A stretch of 64,000 nucleotides of DNA from Sphingobacterium spiritivorum ATCC 33861 (GCF_000143765.1 NZ_GL379771.1:930001-994000), one strand, 5' to 3'. Shown: positions 27,687 through 36,883, counted from the stretch's first letter. The notes: generated by a model from the letters alone, not told the origin. Translations and numbers: made by a program.

Positions 27687-28802
27687 ATGAAAAAGACATT
27701 TATAGCTGCTTTCGTAGCTCTTGCTCTTGCACACTCTTTATCCGCACAGCAAAAAATTGTTGTTAAAAATCCGGGTAATCATTCGCGTCATGAACTGATA
27801 AGTATCCCTTATTCATCGTTTACGAAGCATTTTAAAGTTGATTCCGTATTTACAATTGTCAATGCAGCTGACGGTTCGGAAGTTGCACACCAACTTGAAA
27901 AGCTGGGACAGTCTTTTCCGCAGAATGTTCTGGTGGAAGTCAATGTAGCTGAACAACAGGAACTGACTTTAACGGTAAAACCTCAAAAAGGGACTGCTTT
28001 TCAGGTACGGACCTATGCCCGCTATGTCCCTGAACGTAAGGATGATTTTGCCTGGGAAAATGATATTGCAGCATACAGAGCCTATGGCAAAGCTTTAGAA
28101 GGTACAAGTGAAGATGCACAGGGGTTTGATTTTTGGTCTAAAAGAACATCTGAACTGGTTATTGATGAATGGTACAAAACGGGTGATTACCATGCCGATC
28201 ACGGTAAAGGCCTGGACTATTATTCAGTAGGTCAGACTTTAGGTGTCGGTGATCTGGCCTTATTTGTCAATGGAAGCATAAAGTTTACCAAACATTACCG
28301 CAAGTTTGAAGTATTGGACAATGGCCCTATCCGATCGACATTCAGATTGATCTTCGAACCTCAGGAAATAGAAGGTAATACAATTGAACTCTCCAAAACA
28401 ATATCTATTGATGCGGGTTCTCAGCTCAATAAAATACAGGTAGAGCTGAAAAACAATAAGAAATCTTCTACAGATGTTGTAATAGGACTATCCCGTAGAG
28501 GTGAAGAAAAACCAGCTTATCAATTTGCAGACAACAGTCTTGCGTATTGGGAACCGACACTAGCTGATAAGGGAACTACCGGCACAGCTGTATTGTTTGG
28601 AAAAGATAAAATAACGTTAGATACTACAGACCCTAAACAGTTTCTGGTGCACACGACTATCCCCGGGAATAAGAAATTTGTTTATTATAACGGTGCTGCC
28701 TGGGATAGAGCCGGAAAAATCACAACTGCACAGGAATGGTTTGATTATGTAAAACAGCAACAACAAAATATCAGCAAACCGCTCAAGGTTACACTGAAAT
28801 AA
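27687..28802 (+). CDS. DUF4861 secreted protein, linked to uronate catabolism
   Basis: This 371-residue protein begins with a signal peptide (MKKTFIAAFVALALAHSLSA) and matches DUF4861. The body is beta-rich with a WSKRTSELVIDEWYKTGDYH segment. It starts six bases after kduI and is followed by kduD 51 bases later, so it is part of one uronate cassette. No catalytic role is established to my knowledge. Periplasmic action on an oligouronide or its product is a reasonable inference from location and signal peptide. Confidence 0.85.
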   Translation: MKKTFIAAFVALALAHSLSAQQKIVVKNPGNHSRHELISIPYSSFTKHFKVDSVFTIVNAADGSEVAHQLEKLGQSFPQNVLVEVNVAEQQELTLTVKPQKGTAFQVRTYARYVPERKDDFAWENDIAAYRAYGKALEGTSEDAQGFDFWSKRTSELVIDEWYKTGDYHADHGKGLDYYSVGQTLGVGDLALFVNGSIKFTKHYRKFEVLDNGPIRSTFRLIFEPQEIEGNTIELSKTISIDAGSQLNKIQVELKNNKKSSTDVVIGLSRRGEEKPAYQFADNSLAYWEPTLADKGTTGTAVLFGKDKITLDTTDPKQFLVHTTIPGNKKFVYYNGAAWDRAGKITTAQEWFDYVKQQQQNISKPLKVTLK

Positions 28803-28853
28803 TTGTACTAAAAGAAGAGTTATCAGCATACAACTTTTAAAGATAAATATACT

Positions 28854-29624
28854 ATGTCTATAACCCAAATGTTTGACCTGACAGGGAAAACAGCTCTCGT
28901 AACGGGCTGTAAAAGAGGTATCGGAAAAGCCATAGCCGAAGCACTTGCTGAGGCCGGAGCAGATATTATTGGTGTATCTGCATCCTTAGAACTGCAGGAC
29001 TCTGCGGTAGAAAAATCCGTTAAAGCTATCGGAAGAAAATTCAGCGCATATCAGGCAGATTTTTCGGACAGAAAAGACCTGTATGCTTTTATTGAAAAGG
29101 TCAAAGCAGAACATCCGCAGATTGATATTCTTTTTAATAATGCCGGTAATATTCTGCGAAAACCTGTCGCGGAACATCCAGACGAATACTGGGATCAGAT
29201 TATCGAAATCAATCAAAATGCACAATTTATACTGACCCGCGAAATAGGGAAAGAGATGATCGCCAGAGGATCCGGCAAAATTGTATTTACAGCCTCTCTG
29301 CTAACATTCCAGGGGGGAATCAATGTTCCGGGATACGCCGCTTCAAAAGGAGCCATAGGTTCTCTTGTAAAAGCTTTCTCCAATGAATGGGCTTCCAAAG
29401 GTGTCAATGTAAATGCATTTGCTCCGGGATATATTGCAACGGACAATACGGAAGCACTCCGTGATGATCCTGAAAGATCAAAATCTATATTAGATCGTAT
29501 TCCCGCAGGAAGATGGGGACAACCGGAAGATTTTAAAGGTCCTGCCGTTTTCTTAGCTTCTCAGGCATCTGACTATGTACACGGTACCATTCTTACCGTT
29601 GATGGCGGATGGATGGGAAGATAA
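28854..29624 (+). CDS. kduD: 2-dehydro-3-deoxy-D-gluconate 5-dehydrogenase (KduD, SDR family)
   Basis: This 256-residue short-chain dehydrogenase has the Rossmann motif TGCKRGIGKAIAEALAEAGA, the NNAGNI motif and the catalytic YAASKGA. The C-terminal ILTVDGGWMGR is usual for KduD. It reduces 2,5-diketo-3-deoxygluconate to KDG. The assignment rests on SDR homology plus its place right after kduI and the DUF4861 gene. A good terminator follows. Confidence 0.92.
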   Translation: MSITQMFDLTGKTALVTGCKRGIGKAIAEALAEAGADIIGVSASLELQDSAVEKSVKAIGRKFSAYQADFSDRKDLYAFIEKVKAEHPQIDILFNNAGNILRKPVAEHPDEYWDQIIEINQNAQFILTREIGKEMIARGSGKIVFTASLLTFQGGINVPGYAASKGAIGSLVKAFSNEWASKGVNVNAFAPGYIATDNTEALRDDPERSKSILDRIPAGRWGQPEDFKGPAVFLASQASDYVHGTILTVDGGWMGR

Positions 29625-29638
29625 TCTCAGTATAAAAT

Positions 29639-29672
29639 AAATGGCTTCCCTTTTCGGAAGCCATTTATTTTA
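29639..29672 (+). terminator. Terminator after kduD
   Basis: An 11-bp perfect stem (AAATGGCTTCC / GGAAGCCATTT, 29639-29649 and 29656-29666) with a 6-nt loop precedes a short T-run. Confidence 0.85.
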
Positions 29673-29690
29673 CAGTTTGTATCCTACCCA

Positions 29691-30215
29691 TTAGAGCATT
29701 TCCTTTTCTTTTGCTGACATCTTTGTAATCATAAAACGCCTGACATCTGCTATCTGGATCTCATCCAGAACATCTACCAGATTTTTTGTCACAGACTCAT
29801 TTCCGGGCTTGATCAGCACGATCATATCCTGTCCGCCTGTACTTTGGAAAACCTCCTTTCTTAGATTTATCAAAAGCTCTCTCAGTCCCAGTTTACCATA
29901 TGAAACCTTCAAAGGCCTGCTCTTTGGATGCTGATCAGCACCTTTATAATAGGTGATCTCATTATTATCTCCCAATAAAAGATTAATTGTGCGATCCTCA
30001 TTAATCAATACCGGCTCTGTAATTGGTCCCTTATCCGGCATAGCAACAGCCAGATTATTTGGAGTATTCAATGATGTGGTCAGCATGAAGAATGTAATCA
30101 GTAAAAATGCCAGATCTACCATAGCCGTCAGATCTACTTTGGGCATTGCCCTTGATCTGATACTTCTCCGCTCCTTTTTACCGGTGTTCTGTTGTTTAAG
30201 ACTTAGCTCTGCCAT
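29691..30215 (-). CDS. ExbD/TolR family biopolymer transport protein
   Basis: This 174-residue protein has one N-terminal membrane helix (about residues 28-50) with the proton-path aspartate in KVDLTAMVDLAFLLITFFML, then a periplasmic domain. This is the ExbD/TolR layout, which couples proton flow through ExbB/TolQ to TonB or Tol partners. No exbB or tonB is adjacent, so it is an orphan copy here. The gene stands alone between the kdu terminator and the nadD terminator. Confidence 0.9.
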   Translation of the reverse strand: MAELSLKQQNTGKKERRSIRSRAMPKVDLTAMVDLAFLLITFFMLTTSLNTPNNLAVAMPDKGPITEPVLINEDRTINLLLGDNNEITYYKGADQHPKSRPLKVSYGKLGLRELLINLRKEVFQSTGGQDMIVLIKPGNESVTKNLVDVLDEIQIADVRRFMITKMSAKEKEML

Positions 30216-30319
30216 GACCTTTGAGTTTAAAAGTTAAATAATGGTTATTTAACTTTAGGATGCTTTAAAATCGACCATTCCATAAAACAGGGAGACTAAA
30301 TCTTTCAGCTGAGGCAATA

Positions 30320-30350
30320 AAAAAGCCCATCTGGGTAGATGGGCTATGTT
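30320..30350 (-). terminator. Terminator downstream of nadD
   Basis: AGCCCATCT / AGATGGGCT (30324-30332 and 30337-30345) forms a 9-bp stem with a GGGT loop. On the minus strand a T-run follows, closing the yicC-gmk-nadD unit. Confidence 0.85.
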
Positions 30351-30353
30351 TTT

Positions 30354-30932
30354 CTATTTTGAATAAAGACCTTTTTTGTCAATAAATTCTATAACCTTAT
30401 CCGGTGTGAAAAATTTAATATCCTTCCCTTCCAGAATAGCCTTTCGTAAAAATGTAGAAGACAATTCCATTAATGGGGTATCGGTAAGGGTTATAGAAGG
30501 ATGATCTTTCATATCGCCGGAATTATATCCTGGCCGGGGGTATACATAGATATGATAATCCCGCAGAATAATATCAATATTCTTCCATTTCTGGAGAGAT
30601 TCCAGATTATCCTGTCCCATAATAAGATGAAACTGCTTATCCGGATATTTTTCGGATAAGTGTACAAGCGTATCTATAGTATAGGATGGTACAGGAAGAT
30701 TAAACTCAATATTACTGCATCTTAGGTTTTCCGTATCCTCGATAGCCATATTCACCATCTCCAGACGATCATAGGGATCTGCCAAAGAAGCTTTCTTTTT
30801 AAAAGGATTCTGAGGCGATACCACAAACCATACTTCATCCAGAGCAGTATGATTAGCCATATAATTGGCAATAATCAAATGCCCTATATGTACCGGATTG
30901 AAAGACCCAAAGAAAAGCCCAACCTTCTTCAT
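30354..30932 (-). CDS. nadD: Nicotinate-nucleotide adenylyltransferase
   Basis: This 192-residue protein is NadD, which adenylates nicotinate mononucleotide. The nucleotidyltransferase motif GSFNPVHIGHLIIANY with HxGH and the later SSTFLRKAI motif (ISSTxLR type) are clear. It completes a path in which nadA and nadB, at 46.9-50 kb, make quinolinate. It is 13 bases after gmk on the same strand, and a terminator follows. Confidence 0.95.
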   Translation of the reverse strand: MKKVGLFFGSFNPVHIGHLIIANYMANHTALDEVWFVVSPQNPFKKKASLADPYDRLEMVNMAIEDTENLRCSNIEFNLPVPSYTIDTLVHLSEKYPDKQFHLIMGQDNLESLQKWKNIDIILRDYHIYVYPRPGYNSGDMKDHPSITLTDTPLMELSSTFLRKAILEGKDIKFFTPDKVIEFIDKKGLYSK

Positions 30933-30945
30933 CGCAGACCCTTAC

Positions 30946-31518
30946 TTAATCTTTATCGATAAAATCTAACAATAATTTTTCTGCTTCAGCACATGCCGTA
31001 TCCAGATCGTAATTTTTGAGGATGACATCAAACCGATCCGCAAAAGACAACTCATGTTCGGCTTTTGCAAAACGCTCTTTTAGCTTATCTTCGCTATCAG
31101 TGCCACGACCTCTTAACCGATCTTTCAACACTTCCAGAGAAGGTGGTTGTACAAATATAGAAAGTGCCTGATCCGGAAATTTGGATCGCAGCCGCAAACC
31201 GCCGACTACATCTATATCAAATATAACGTGCTTCCCTTTTTCCCAGATACGTTCTACCTCTGAACGAAGTGTACCGTAAAATGTACCCGAATAAACTTCT
31301 TCAAACTCAATGAATTCCTGTTTTGCGATTTTATGCAAAAATTCATCTTTCGAAATAAAATAGTAATCTTTTCCATCCACTTCCTCTCCGCGTGGTTCAC
31401 GGGTGCTGGCAGAAATCGAAAACTCTATTTTATCCGGATATTTATTTAATAAGTGTCTTACTATGGTTGTTTTTCCTGCTCCTGATGGTGCAGAAAAAAT
31501 AATTAATTTACCTTTCAT
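30946..31518 (-). CDS. gmk: Guanylate kinase
   Basis: This 190-residue protein is guanylate kinase, which makes GDP from GMP and ATP. The P-loop SAPSGAGKTTIVRHL and the GMP-binding STREPRGEEVDGKDYYF are typical. It sits between yicC and nadD, a frequent bacterial order, with gaps of 4 and 13 bases, so it is part of a single operon. Confidence 0.97.
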   Translation of the reverse strand: MKGKLIIFSAPSGAGKTTIVRHLLNKYPDKIEFSISASTREPRGEEVDGKDYYFISKDEFLHKIAKQEFIEFEEVYSGTFYGTLRSEVERIWEKGKHVIFDIDVVGGLRLRSKFPDQALSIFVQPPSLEVLKDRLRGRGTDSEDKLKERFAKAEHELSFADRFDVILKNYDLDTACAEAEKLLLDFIDKD

Positions 31519-31522
31519 GCGG

Positions 31523-32398
31523 CTATAAAACGTTTAGCAACTGTTCTTTAATTTTTTCTAATTCCTCTTTCATACGGACTACAATCTGCTGTATCTCCGC
31601 ATTATTCGCTTTTGATCCTAAAGTATTGATTTCTCTTCCCATCTCCTGAGAGATAAAACCAAGTTTCTTACCATTCGAATCAGGCGCATTCAATGCTTCA
31701 AAAAAATAGTTACAATGACTGCGTAAGCGGACTTTCTCTTCCGTGATATCCAGTTTATCTATATAATAAATCAGCTCTTGTTCAAACCTGTTCTTATCGA
31801 TATTCTCTTTGCCGACTACTTCATCCATATACTGACTGATCCGTTCTCTTATTAACGGAATACGGGAAGTTTCTTTTGCTTCTACTGAAGTCAGGTAATC
31901 CAGGATAAACTGCACACGCTGTTCCAGATCATTCCGCAATACTACTCCTTCCTTTTCACGGAATATATTAAACTGATTTACGGCTTCTTTAAATGCAGCC
32001 ATCAATATACTGCCTTCTTCTTCATCAACCGTATCATCATTATTAGTCACCACTTCGGGCATATCCAAAGCCAAAGCAAACAAGGAAGCTTGATTATCAC
32101 CAAGTTCTAAAGCGATGTCCTGAAGTTGTTTGTAATATTTTTTTAAGAGAGCAGCATTAATATTTGAGGCTTTTGCTGTCTGATCGGTATACTCAACGTT
32201 TACCATCACGTTGACTTTCCCTCTTTCAATAAGCTTACCACATTCTCCGCGAAGGGTCAGCTCTTTATCAGAAACCGCCTTTGGAAGACGGATATTAAGC
32301 TCTAAGAATTTTGAATTGAGGGATTTTATTTCAACACTATACTTAACCTTTTCATTGTCATGAGTGCCAATACCATACCCGGTCATTGATTTTATCAT
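31523..32398 (-). CDS. yicC: YicC family endoribonuclease-like protein
   Basis: The ATG at 32398 gives 291 residues and the usual start MIKSMTGYG; a TTG two codons upstream is less likely. YicC family members act as RNA-processing enzymes in the cases studied. The C-terminal half has GSKANNAEIQQIVVRMKEEL, the conserved family end. The order yicC-gmk-nadD on one strand supports the call. Confidence 0.93.
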   Translation of the reverse strand: MIKSMTGYGIGTHDNEKVKYSVEIKSLNSKFLELNIRLPKAVSDKELTLRGECGKLIERGKVNVMVNVEYTDQTAKASNINAALLKKYYKQLQDIALELGDNQASLFALALDMPEVVTNNDDTVDEEEGSILMAAFKEAVNQFNIFREKEGVVLRNDLEQRVQFILDYLTSVEAKETSRIPLIRERISQYMDEVVGKENIDKNRFEQELIYYIDKLDITEEKVRLRSHCNYFFEALNAPDSNGKKLGFISQEMGREINTLGSKANNAEIQQIVVRMKEELEKIKEQLLNVL

Positions 32399-32411
32399 AT
32401 GCAAAGGTATG

Positions 32412-32441
32412 AAAAGTAAAAAATAAAAAGTAAAAAATAAA
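32412..32441. repeat. Short tandem repeat, period 14
   Basis: Two copies of an A-rich 14-base unit (core AAAGTAAAAAATAA) lie in the yicC upstream gap. It may be a slipped-strand relic and no function is implied. Confidence 0.55.
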
Positions 32442-32478
32442 CCGGTGAAAGTGAGCTTTATAGAAGATAATGCAATTA

Positions 32479-33057
32479 TTACCAGTCATGCTTTGCGATT
32501 ATTACACAGAGATAGCTTTTATAAGTCGCTCCCGAAGGGATCCTGACATATCCTATACCTATATCCTGAAGGGATCCGTTCCATTTATCCATACCTAGCA
32601 AATGCTTACGGTGCATAAAACCGGGTGATCCCTTTCCGATGATCAGCGCTCTTATTCCTTCTACTGCAGAAGGATGATTTGCAGCTATAGACTCAAAATT
32701 ATTTGCCTTTACATTCTTTAACCAATCTTTGTTTAAAGTATATCCTCCGTCTGCAATCTGTACATTCACACCTACACCATCAGGTGTAATGTGGTCAAAA
32801 TAATCTCTTTTGGCCATATCATAGGCTCTTTCTTCTGCAACTTTAGCTAATTGCTTATTCCAGACCAATGCTTTCCGGGTTACATTTTGTATATCGGATA
32901 TTCCCAGTTGCTTTCTGTATTTAGAAGGATTACTACGTATATCATTAAGTAATACATACGCATCTTTCGCTTCATCTCTTTCTGTGGTAATACGTTGTGC
33001 TTGTGCAACATGAGCAACCAGCGAAAAAATCGCTGCAATCAGATATTTCATAGACAT
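32479..33057 (-). CDS. CAP/SCP domain secreted protein
   Basis: This 192-residue protein has a signal peptide (MSMKYLIAAIFSLVAHVAQA) and a bacterial CAP domain with the pattern AEERAYDMAKRDYFDHITPD and later HRKHLLGMDKWNGSLQDIGI. A second ATG two codons in is equally possible as the start. These proteins are secreted and their biochemical role in bacteria is not settled. It is a lone gene upstream of yicC on the same strand. Confidence 0.85.
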   Translation of the reverse strand: MSMKYLIAAIFSLVAHVAQAQRITTERDEAKDAYVLLNDIRSNPSKYRKQLGISDIQNVTRKALVWNKQLAKVAEERAYDMAKRDYFDHITPDGVGVNVQIADGGYTLNKDWLKNVKANNFESIAANHPSAVEGIRALIIGKGSPGFMHRKHLLGMDKWNGSLQDIGIGYVRIPSGATYKSYLCVIIAKHDW

Positions 33058-33110
33058 ATTTTATAATGAAGACTGAAGAGTCAGACAAAAGTTTAATCTA
33101 TAAACGTTGC

Positions 33111-33749
33111 TTATTTGCTTTTATTTCTGACAATCTCTATAATCGGAGGAATAACCGATATAGCTATAATAAGCAAAATAACGAGAGAAAAGTTCTCCTG
33201 TATAATGGAAATCTGACCAAAGAAATAACCGGTCAAAAGAAAAAGAGACACCCACAATACTCCCCCGATTATATTATAGGATCCAAAACGCGAATATGGC
33301 ATCTTGCCCACACCAGCAATAAAAGGAGCAAATGTCCTTACAATAGGTACAAAACGAGCATATATTATCGTTTTAACACCGTATTTCTCATAAAATTGCT
33401 CTGTTTTTAATAAATAGGAAGGCTTAAAAATTTTAGAATCAGGTTTGAATAATCGCTTACCAAAGTATTTGCCTATTTCATAATTTACAAAATCACCAAG
33501 TACAGCCGCAGTTATCAGCAACACCAGCATAATCCATACGGACAACTGACTTTCCTGCTTGGCTAAAATAGCTCCAGTCGCAAACAATACCGAATCTCCG
33601 GGTAAGAAAGGGGTTACAACCAGACCTGTTTCTGCAAAAATAATGACAAACAGTATAAGATATGTCCATGTATGGTAATCATTGACAATATCTACCATAT
33701 GCCGATCTATATGTCGTATAAAATCAAAAAGCTGTGCAATCAGATCCAT
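33111..33749 (-). CDS. DedA family membrane protein, copy 1
   Basis: This 212-residue protein has the DedA pattern: FAETGLVVTPFLPGDSVLFATGA, then IGKYFGKRLF, then YARFVPIVRTFAPFIAGVGK. DedA proteins are implicated in flipping undecaprenyl phosphate or phosphatidylethanolamine and in membrane potential homeostasis. It is clearly a paralog of the gene next to it (33782-34432). A terminator overlaps the end of the upstream copy, so the two may be separately controlled. Confidence 0.92.
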   Translation of the reverse strand: MDLIAQLFDFIRHIDRHMVDIVNDYHTWTYLILFVIIFAETGLVVTPFLPGDSVLFATGAILAKQESQLSVWIMLVLLITAAVLGDFVNYEIGKYFGKRLFKPDSKIFKPSYLLKTEQFYEKYGVKTIIYARFVPIVRTFAPFIAGVGKMPYSRFGSYNIIGGVLWVSLFLLTGYFFGQISIIQENFSLVILLIIAISVIPPIIEIVRNKSK

Positions 33750-33767
33750 AGCAATACGTATAGTACA

Positions 33768-33800
33768 AAAAAAGGAAGCTTTTAGGCTTCCTTCTTTTTA
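33768..33800 (-). terminator. Terminator overlapping the stop of DedA copy 2
   Basis: AAGGAAGC / GCTTCCTT (33772-33779 and 33786-33793) forms an 8-bp stem. On the minus strand it ends in a T-run. The TAA of the upstream dedA gene is within the loop. Confidence 0.75.
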
Positions 33801-34432
33801 AATTTTTCTTTTATCACTTCCACTACAGGAGGCAGTATAGAGAATACAATAATGCCAAGAATGACATACGTAAAGTTTTTCTTTACAAATTCTAACTCTC
33901 CAAACTTAAATCCCAGAAATAAGAAACTGGATACCCACACAATCGCTCCGATAACATTATAGGAAGCAAACTTGCGGTATGACATAGATCCTACTCCCGC
34001 TACAAAAGGTGCAAATGTCCTTACTATAGGAACAAAACGGGCATATATAATCGTCTTCCCTCCGTATTTTTCATAGAATTTTTCGGTCTTGTCCAGATAA
34101 TCCTTTTTAAGAAACCGGTACTTGCCGCTAAAGGCTTTGGGTCCTATATACTTTCCGATATGATAATTCACCATATCACCCAGTATACCGGCAACCATCA
34201 GTAAAACCCACATCAGCCAGATATTTAAGTCCGTCTCCGGTTTGGCAATGATAGCTCCCGTTGCAAACAGTAAGGAATCACCCGGTAAAAAGGGAGTAAC
34301 TACAAAACCTGTCTCTGCAAAAATAATAATGAAAAGAATCAGATAAGTCCACGTTTGATAATCATTGACGATCTCGACCAGATGCTTATCAATATGGAGA
34401 ATAAAATCAATAAGTGATGATATAACTTCCAA
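33782..34432 (-). CDS. DedA family membrane protein, copy 2
   Basis: This 216-residue protein shares most residues with the copy at 33111, for example FAETGFVVTPFLPGDSLLFA and YARFVPIVRTFAPFVAGVGS. It is a DedA/SNARE-associated-type membrane protein with several membrane helices. It begins 10 bases after the dnaN stop on the same strand, so it is probably co-transcribed with dnaN and ended by the terminator inside its own 3' end. The charged C-terminal tail (KEKFKKKEA) is longer than in the other copy. Confidence 0.92.
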   Translation of the reverse strand: MEVISSLIDFILHIDKHLVEIVNDYQTWTYLILFIIIFAETGFVVTPFLPGDSLLFATGAIIAKPETDLNIWLMWVLLMVAGILGDMVNYHIGKYIGPKAFSGKYRFLKKDYLDKTEKFYEKYGGKTIIYARFVPIVRTFAPFVAGVGSMSYRKFASYNVIGAIVWVSSFLFLGFKFGELEFVKKNFTYVILGIIVFSILPPVVEVIKEKFKKKEA

Positions 34433-34442
34433 GGCCTTCTAA

Positions 34443-35567
34443 TTAACCGGCATTATTCAACATGACAGGCATTACCAACATCAGGATGTCCTCATTGTCA
34501 TCTTTGATCGCCGGGATCAATAATCCGGCTCTGTTTGGTGTACTCATCTCAATTATTACTTCTTCGCTGCTCAGGTTATTCAACATCTCTACTAAAAACT
34601 TAGCATTGAAACCGATTTCCATATCATCTCCTTCAAACTGGCAGCTCAAACGTTCGTGTGCTTCATTTGAAAAGTCAAGATCCTCCGCAGAAATGTTAAG
34701 CTCACTACCTGAGATACGCAAACGTACCTGATGAGTAGTCTTATTAGCGAAAATGACAACGCGACGTAATGTATTCAAAAACAAAGAGCGGTCTACGGTC
34801 AGTTTATTAGGATTTACCTGAGGAATTACAGCCTCATAATCCGGATAACGCTCATCGATCAGACGACAGATCAGAAAGATATTACCGAACTGGAAGAACG
34901 CATTCGTATTATTATATTCAATAGTCACATTCACATCGTCAGAAGGTAAAGACGATTTTAATAAGGAAAGTGCTTTTTTAGGCAAAATAAGAGAGGCTGG
35001 TTTATCCGTGTAGATATCTGTACGACGGTAACGCACCAGTTTGTGTGCATCTGTAGAAACAAAAGTGGTGGATTGCTCCGCCAGTTGTACCAATACACCG
35101 GACATTGCAGGTCTCAACTCATCATTACTCACTGCAAAGATGGTTTTGTTGATAGCCTCCGCCAAAACAGGCGCCGGAATATTTACTGTAGATGTATTGT
35201 CTACTGTTGGAATCTTAGGAAAATCATCCGCATTTTCACCACTCAATTTATACTTACCATCTCCCGCACTGATCTCGATAGCCAACGTATTTGTGTCAAC
35301 GGAAAATGCTACAGGCTGATCCGGTAATGTCTTTAAGGTCTCGATCAAAATCTTAGATGGCATAGCTACACGCCCCTCCTCTTTAGACTCTATCTGTAAA
35401 GAAGTCACCATACTTGTTTGCAAATCTGTCGCAGAAATCGTCAGCGTATTATCTTTGATTTCAAACAAGAAATTTTCCAAAATAGGCAGAACAGTACTGC
35501 TACTTGAAGCGCCACTGATGGCTTGCAACTGTTTTAATAGAATTGAAGTGGATACTATAAATCTCAT
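34443..35567 (-). CDS. dnaN: DNA polymerase III beta subunit (sliding clamp)
   Basis: This 374-residue protein is the beta clamp, which tethers replicative polymerase to DNA. Its start MRFIVSTSILLKQLQAISGA and the three-domain length are as expected. It lies about 12 kb from the candidate oriC and 6 kb from dnaA and is not adjacent to recF or gyrB, so the classic dnaA-dnaN-recF block is dispersed here. It diverges from holB. Confidence 0.97.
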   Translation of the reverse strand: MRFIVSTSILLKQLQAISGASSSSTVLPILENFLFEIKDNTLTISATDLQTSMVTSLQIESKEEGRVAMPSKILIETLKTLPDQPVAFSVDTNTLAIEISAGDGKYKLSGENADDFPKIPTVDNTSTVNIPAPVLAEAINKTIFAVSNDELRPAMSGVLVQLAEQSTTFVSTDAHKLVRYRRTDIYTDKPASLILPKKALSLLKSSLPSDDVNVTIEYNNTNAFFQFGNIFLICRLIDERYPDYEAVIPQVNPNKLTVDRSLFLNTLRRVVIFANKTTHQVRLRISGSELNISAEDLDFSNEAHERLSCQFEGDDMEIGFNAKFLVEMLNNLSSEEVIIEMSTPNRAGLLIPAIKDDNEDILMLVMPVMLNNAG

Positions 35568-35709
35568 TTCCTAATATACTTATTTATACTTGCAATAATA
35601 CAGAAAAGAATCAATATTCTTTGTATGGACCTGTCGTTAATCAAGAATAGTTTTCGACATTTTGTTTTATCATACAACAGGTGAAACCCTATCCGCAAAT
35701 ATATTTTGT

Positions 35710-35717
35710 TACATTTG
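35710..35717 (+). promoter_or_regulatory. Candidate -7 box of the holB operon
   Basis: TACATTTG matches TAnnTTTG and ends 17 bases before the holB ATG. The -33 TTG is not clear. Confidence 0.4.
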
Positions 35718-35734
35718 TATGCTGGCTTTGAATT

Positions 35735-36874
35735 ATGCAGTTTAAAGATATTATTGGTCATCAGGAAATTAAAGATCATCTCGTACGTACCGTATTGGAG
35801 AACAGGGTAAGTCATGCCCAGTTGTTTCTTGGTCCTGAGGGTTCAGGAAGCCTGGCTTTAGCACATGCCTATGCCCAATTTATCAATTGTGAAGCCAAAC
35901 TTGCTGACGACAGTTGCGGCCAGTGTAATTCCTGCCGGAAATATGCCAAAATAATTCATCCCGACCTTCATTTCTCTTTTCCCTTTTTTGCAAAAGGAAA
36001 AGAAGAGACTTCTGTAACATATATGGAAGAATGGCGGGCTGCTTTTTTGAAAAATCCATACCTCAGTCTTGAATATTGGAGAGGACAGCTCGAAGCAGAT
36101 AATAAACAAGCGAATATCAATATAGCAGAAGCGCATGATATTATCAAAAAACTAAGTTTGAAAGCCTTTGAAGCAGAATATAAAATCCTTATCATGTGGC
36201 TGCCGGAATACCTGGATACACAGGGTAATGCTCTGCTCAAATTAATAGAGGAACCACCGGAAAAAACCCTTTTTCTACTGGTGTCTGAAAATCAGGATCG
36301 CATATTAAATACTATTATTTCCCGTACACAGCTTGTCAAAATTCAAAAACTTCCGCATCAGGATATTACAAATTATCTGGTAGAAGAAAGGGGAATTCAG
36401 AAAGAACAGGCCGGAGAAATTGCATTTATTGCAGACGGGAATCTTCAACAGGCGCTCAATCTGCTCTCAGAATCAGGTAATCATCTGGACTTACTGATCC
36501 GGTGGCTGCGATTTATTGTCAGCGATGCAGGCCTGCATATGATCAGTATATGTGACGATGAGTTGTCAAAACTGGGAAGAGAGAATCAGAAAAGCTTTCT
36601 TTTGTATGCCATAAATATGATGAGGCAGATTATCCTTATCAAGGAAGAATTGCATGATCTTGTGTTCCTTCCGGAGAAGGAATTGGAGTTTGTAAACAAA
36701 TTTGCGCCTCTTTTTACTGTGAATCAGATCGAAGAAGCTGTATCTTTATTTGAAAAAACACATTATTGTGTAGAACGCAATGCAAATCCTAAAATATTAT
36801 TTTTAGATTTATCTTTGCAATTAGTTTTATTATTTAAGTATCAAACGTTCCCAAAAGGGACTCAATATATATAA
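35735..36874 (+). CDS. holB: DNA polymerase III delta' subunit
   Basis: This 379-residue AAA+ protein is the clamp-loader delta' subunit. It has the start FKDIIGHQEIKDHLV, an SRC-type QLFLGPEGSGSLALAHAYAQ loop in place of a full Walker A lysine motif, a zinc module CGQCNSCRKYAKIIHPD, and GNALLKLIEEPPEKTLFLLV. The lack of a canonical P-loop lysine is expected for this subunit. It leads the plus-strand unit holB-ricT-gldH-ORF-lpxK with small gaps. Confidence 0.93.
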   Translation: MQFKDIIGHQEIKDHLVRTVLENRVSHAQLFLGPEGSGSLALAHAYAQFINCEAKLADDSCGQCNSCRKYAKIIHPDLHFSFPFFAKGKEETSVTYMEEWRAAFLKNPYLSLEYWRGQLEADNKQANINIAEAHDIIKKLSLKAFEAEYKILIMWLPEYLDTQGNALLKLIEEPPEKTLFLLVSENQDRILNTIISRTQLVKIQKLPHQDITNYLVEERGIQKEQAGEIAFIADGNLQQALNLLSESGNHLDLLIRWLRFIVSDAGLHMISICDDELSKLGRENQKSFLLYAINMMRQIILIKEELHDLVFLPEKELEFVNKFAPLFTVNQIEEAVSLFEKTHYCVERNANPKILFLDLSLQLVLLFKYQTFPKGTQYI

Positions 36875-36883
36875 GGAAAAAAT

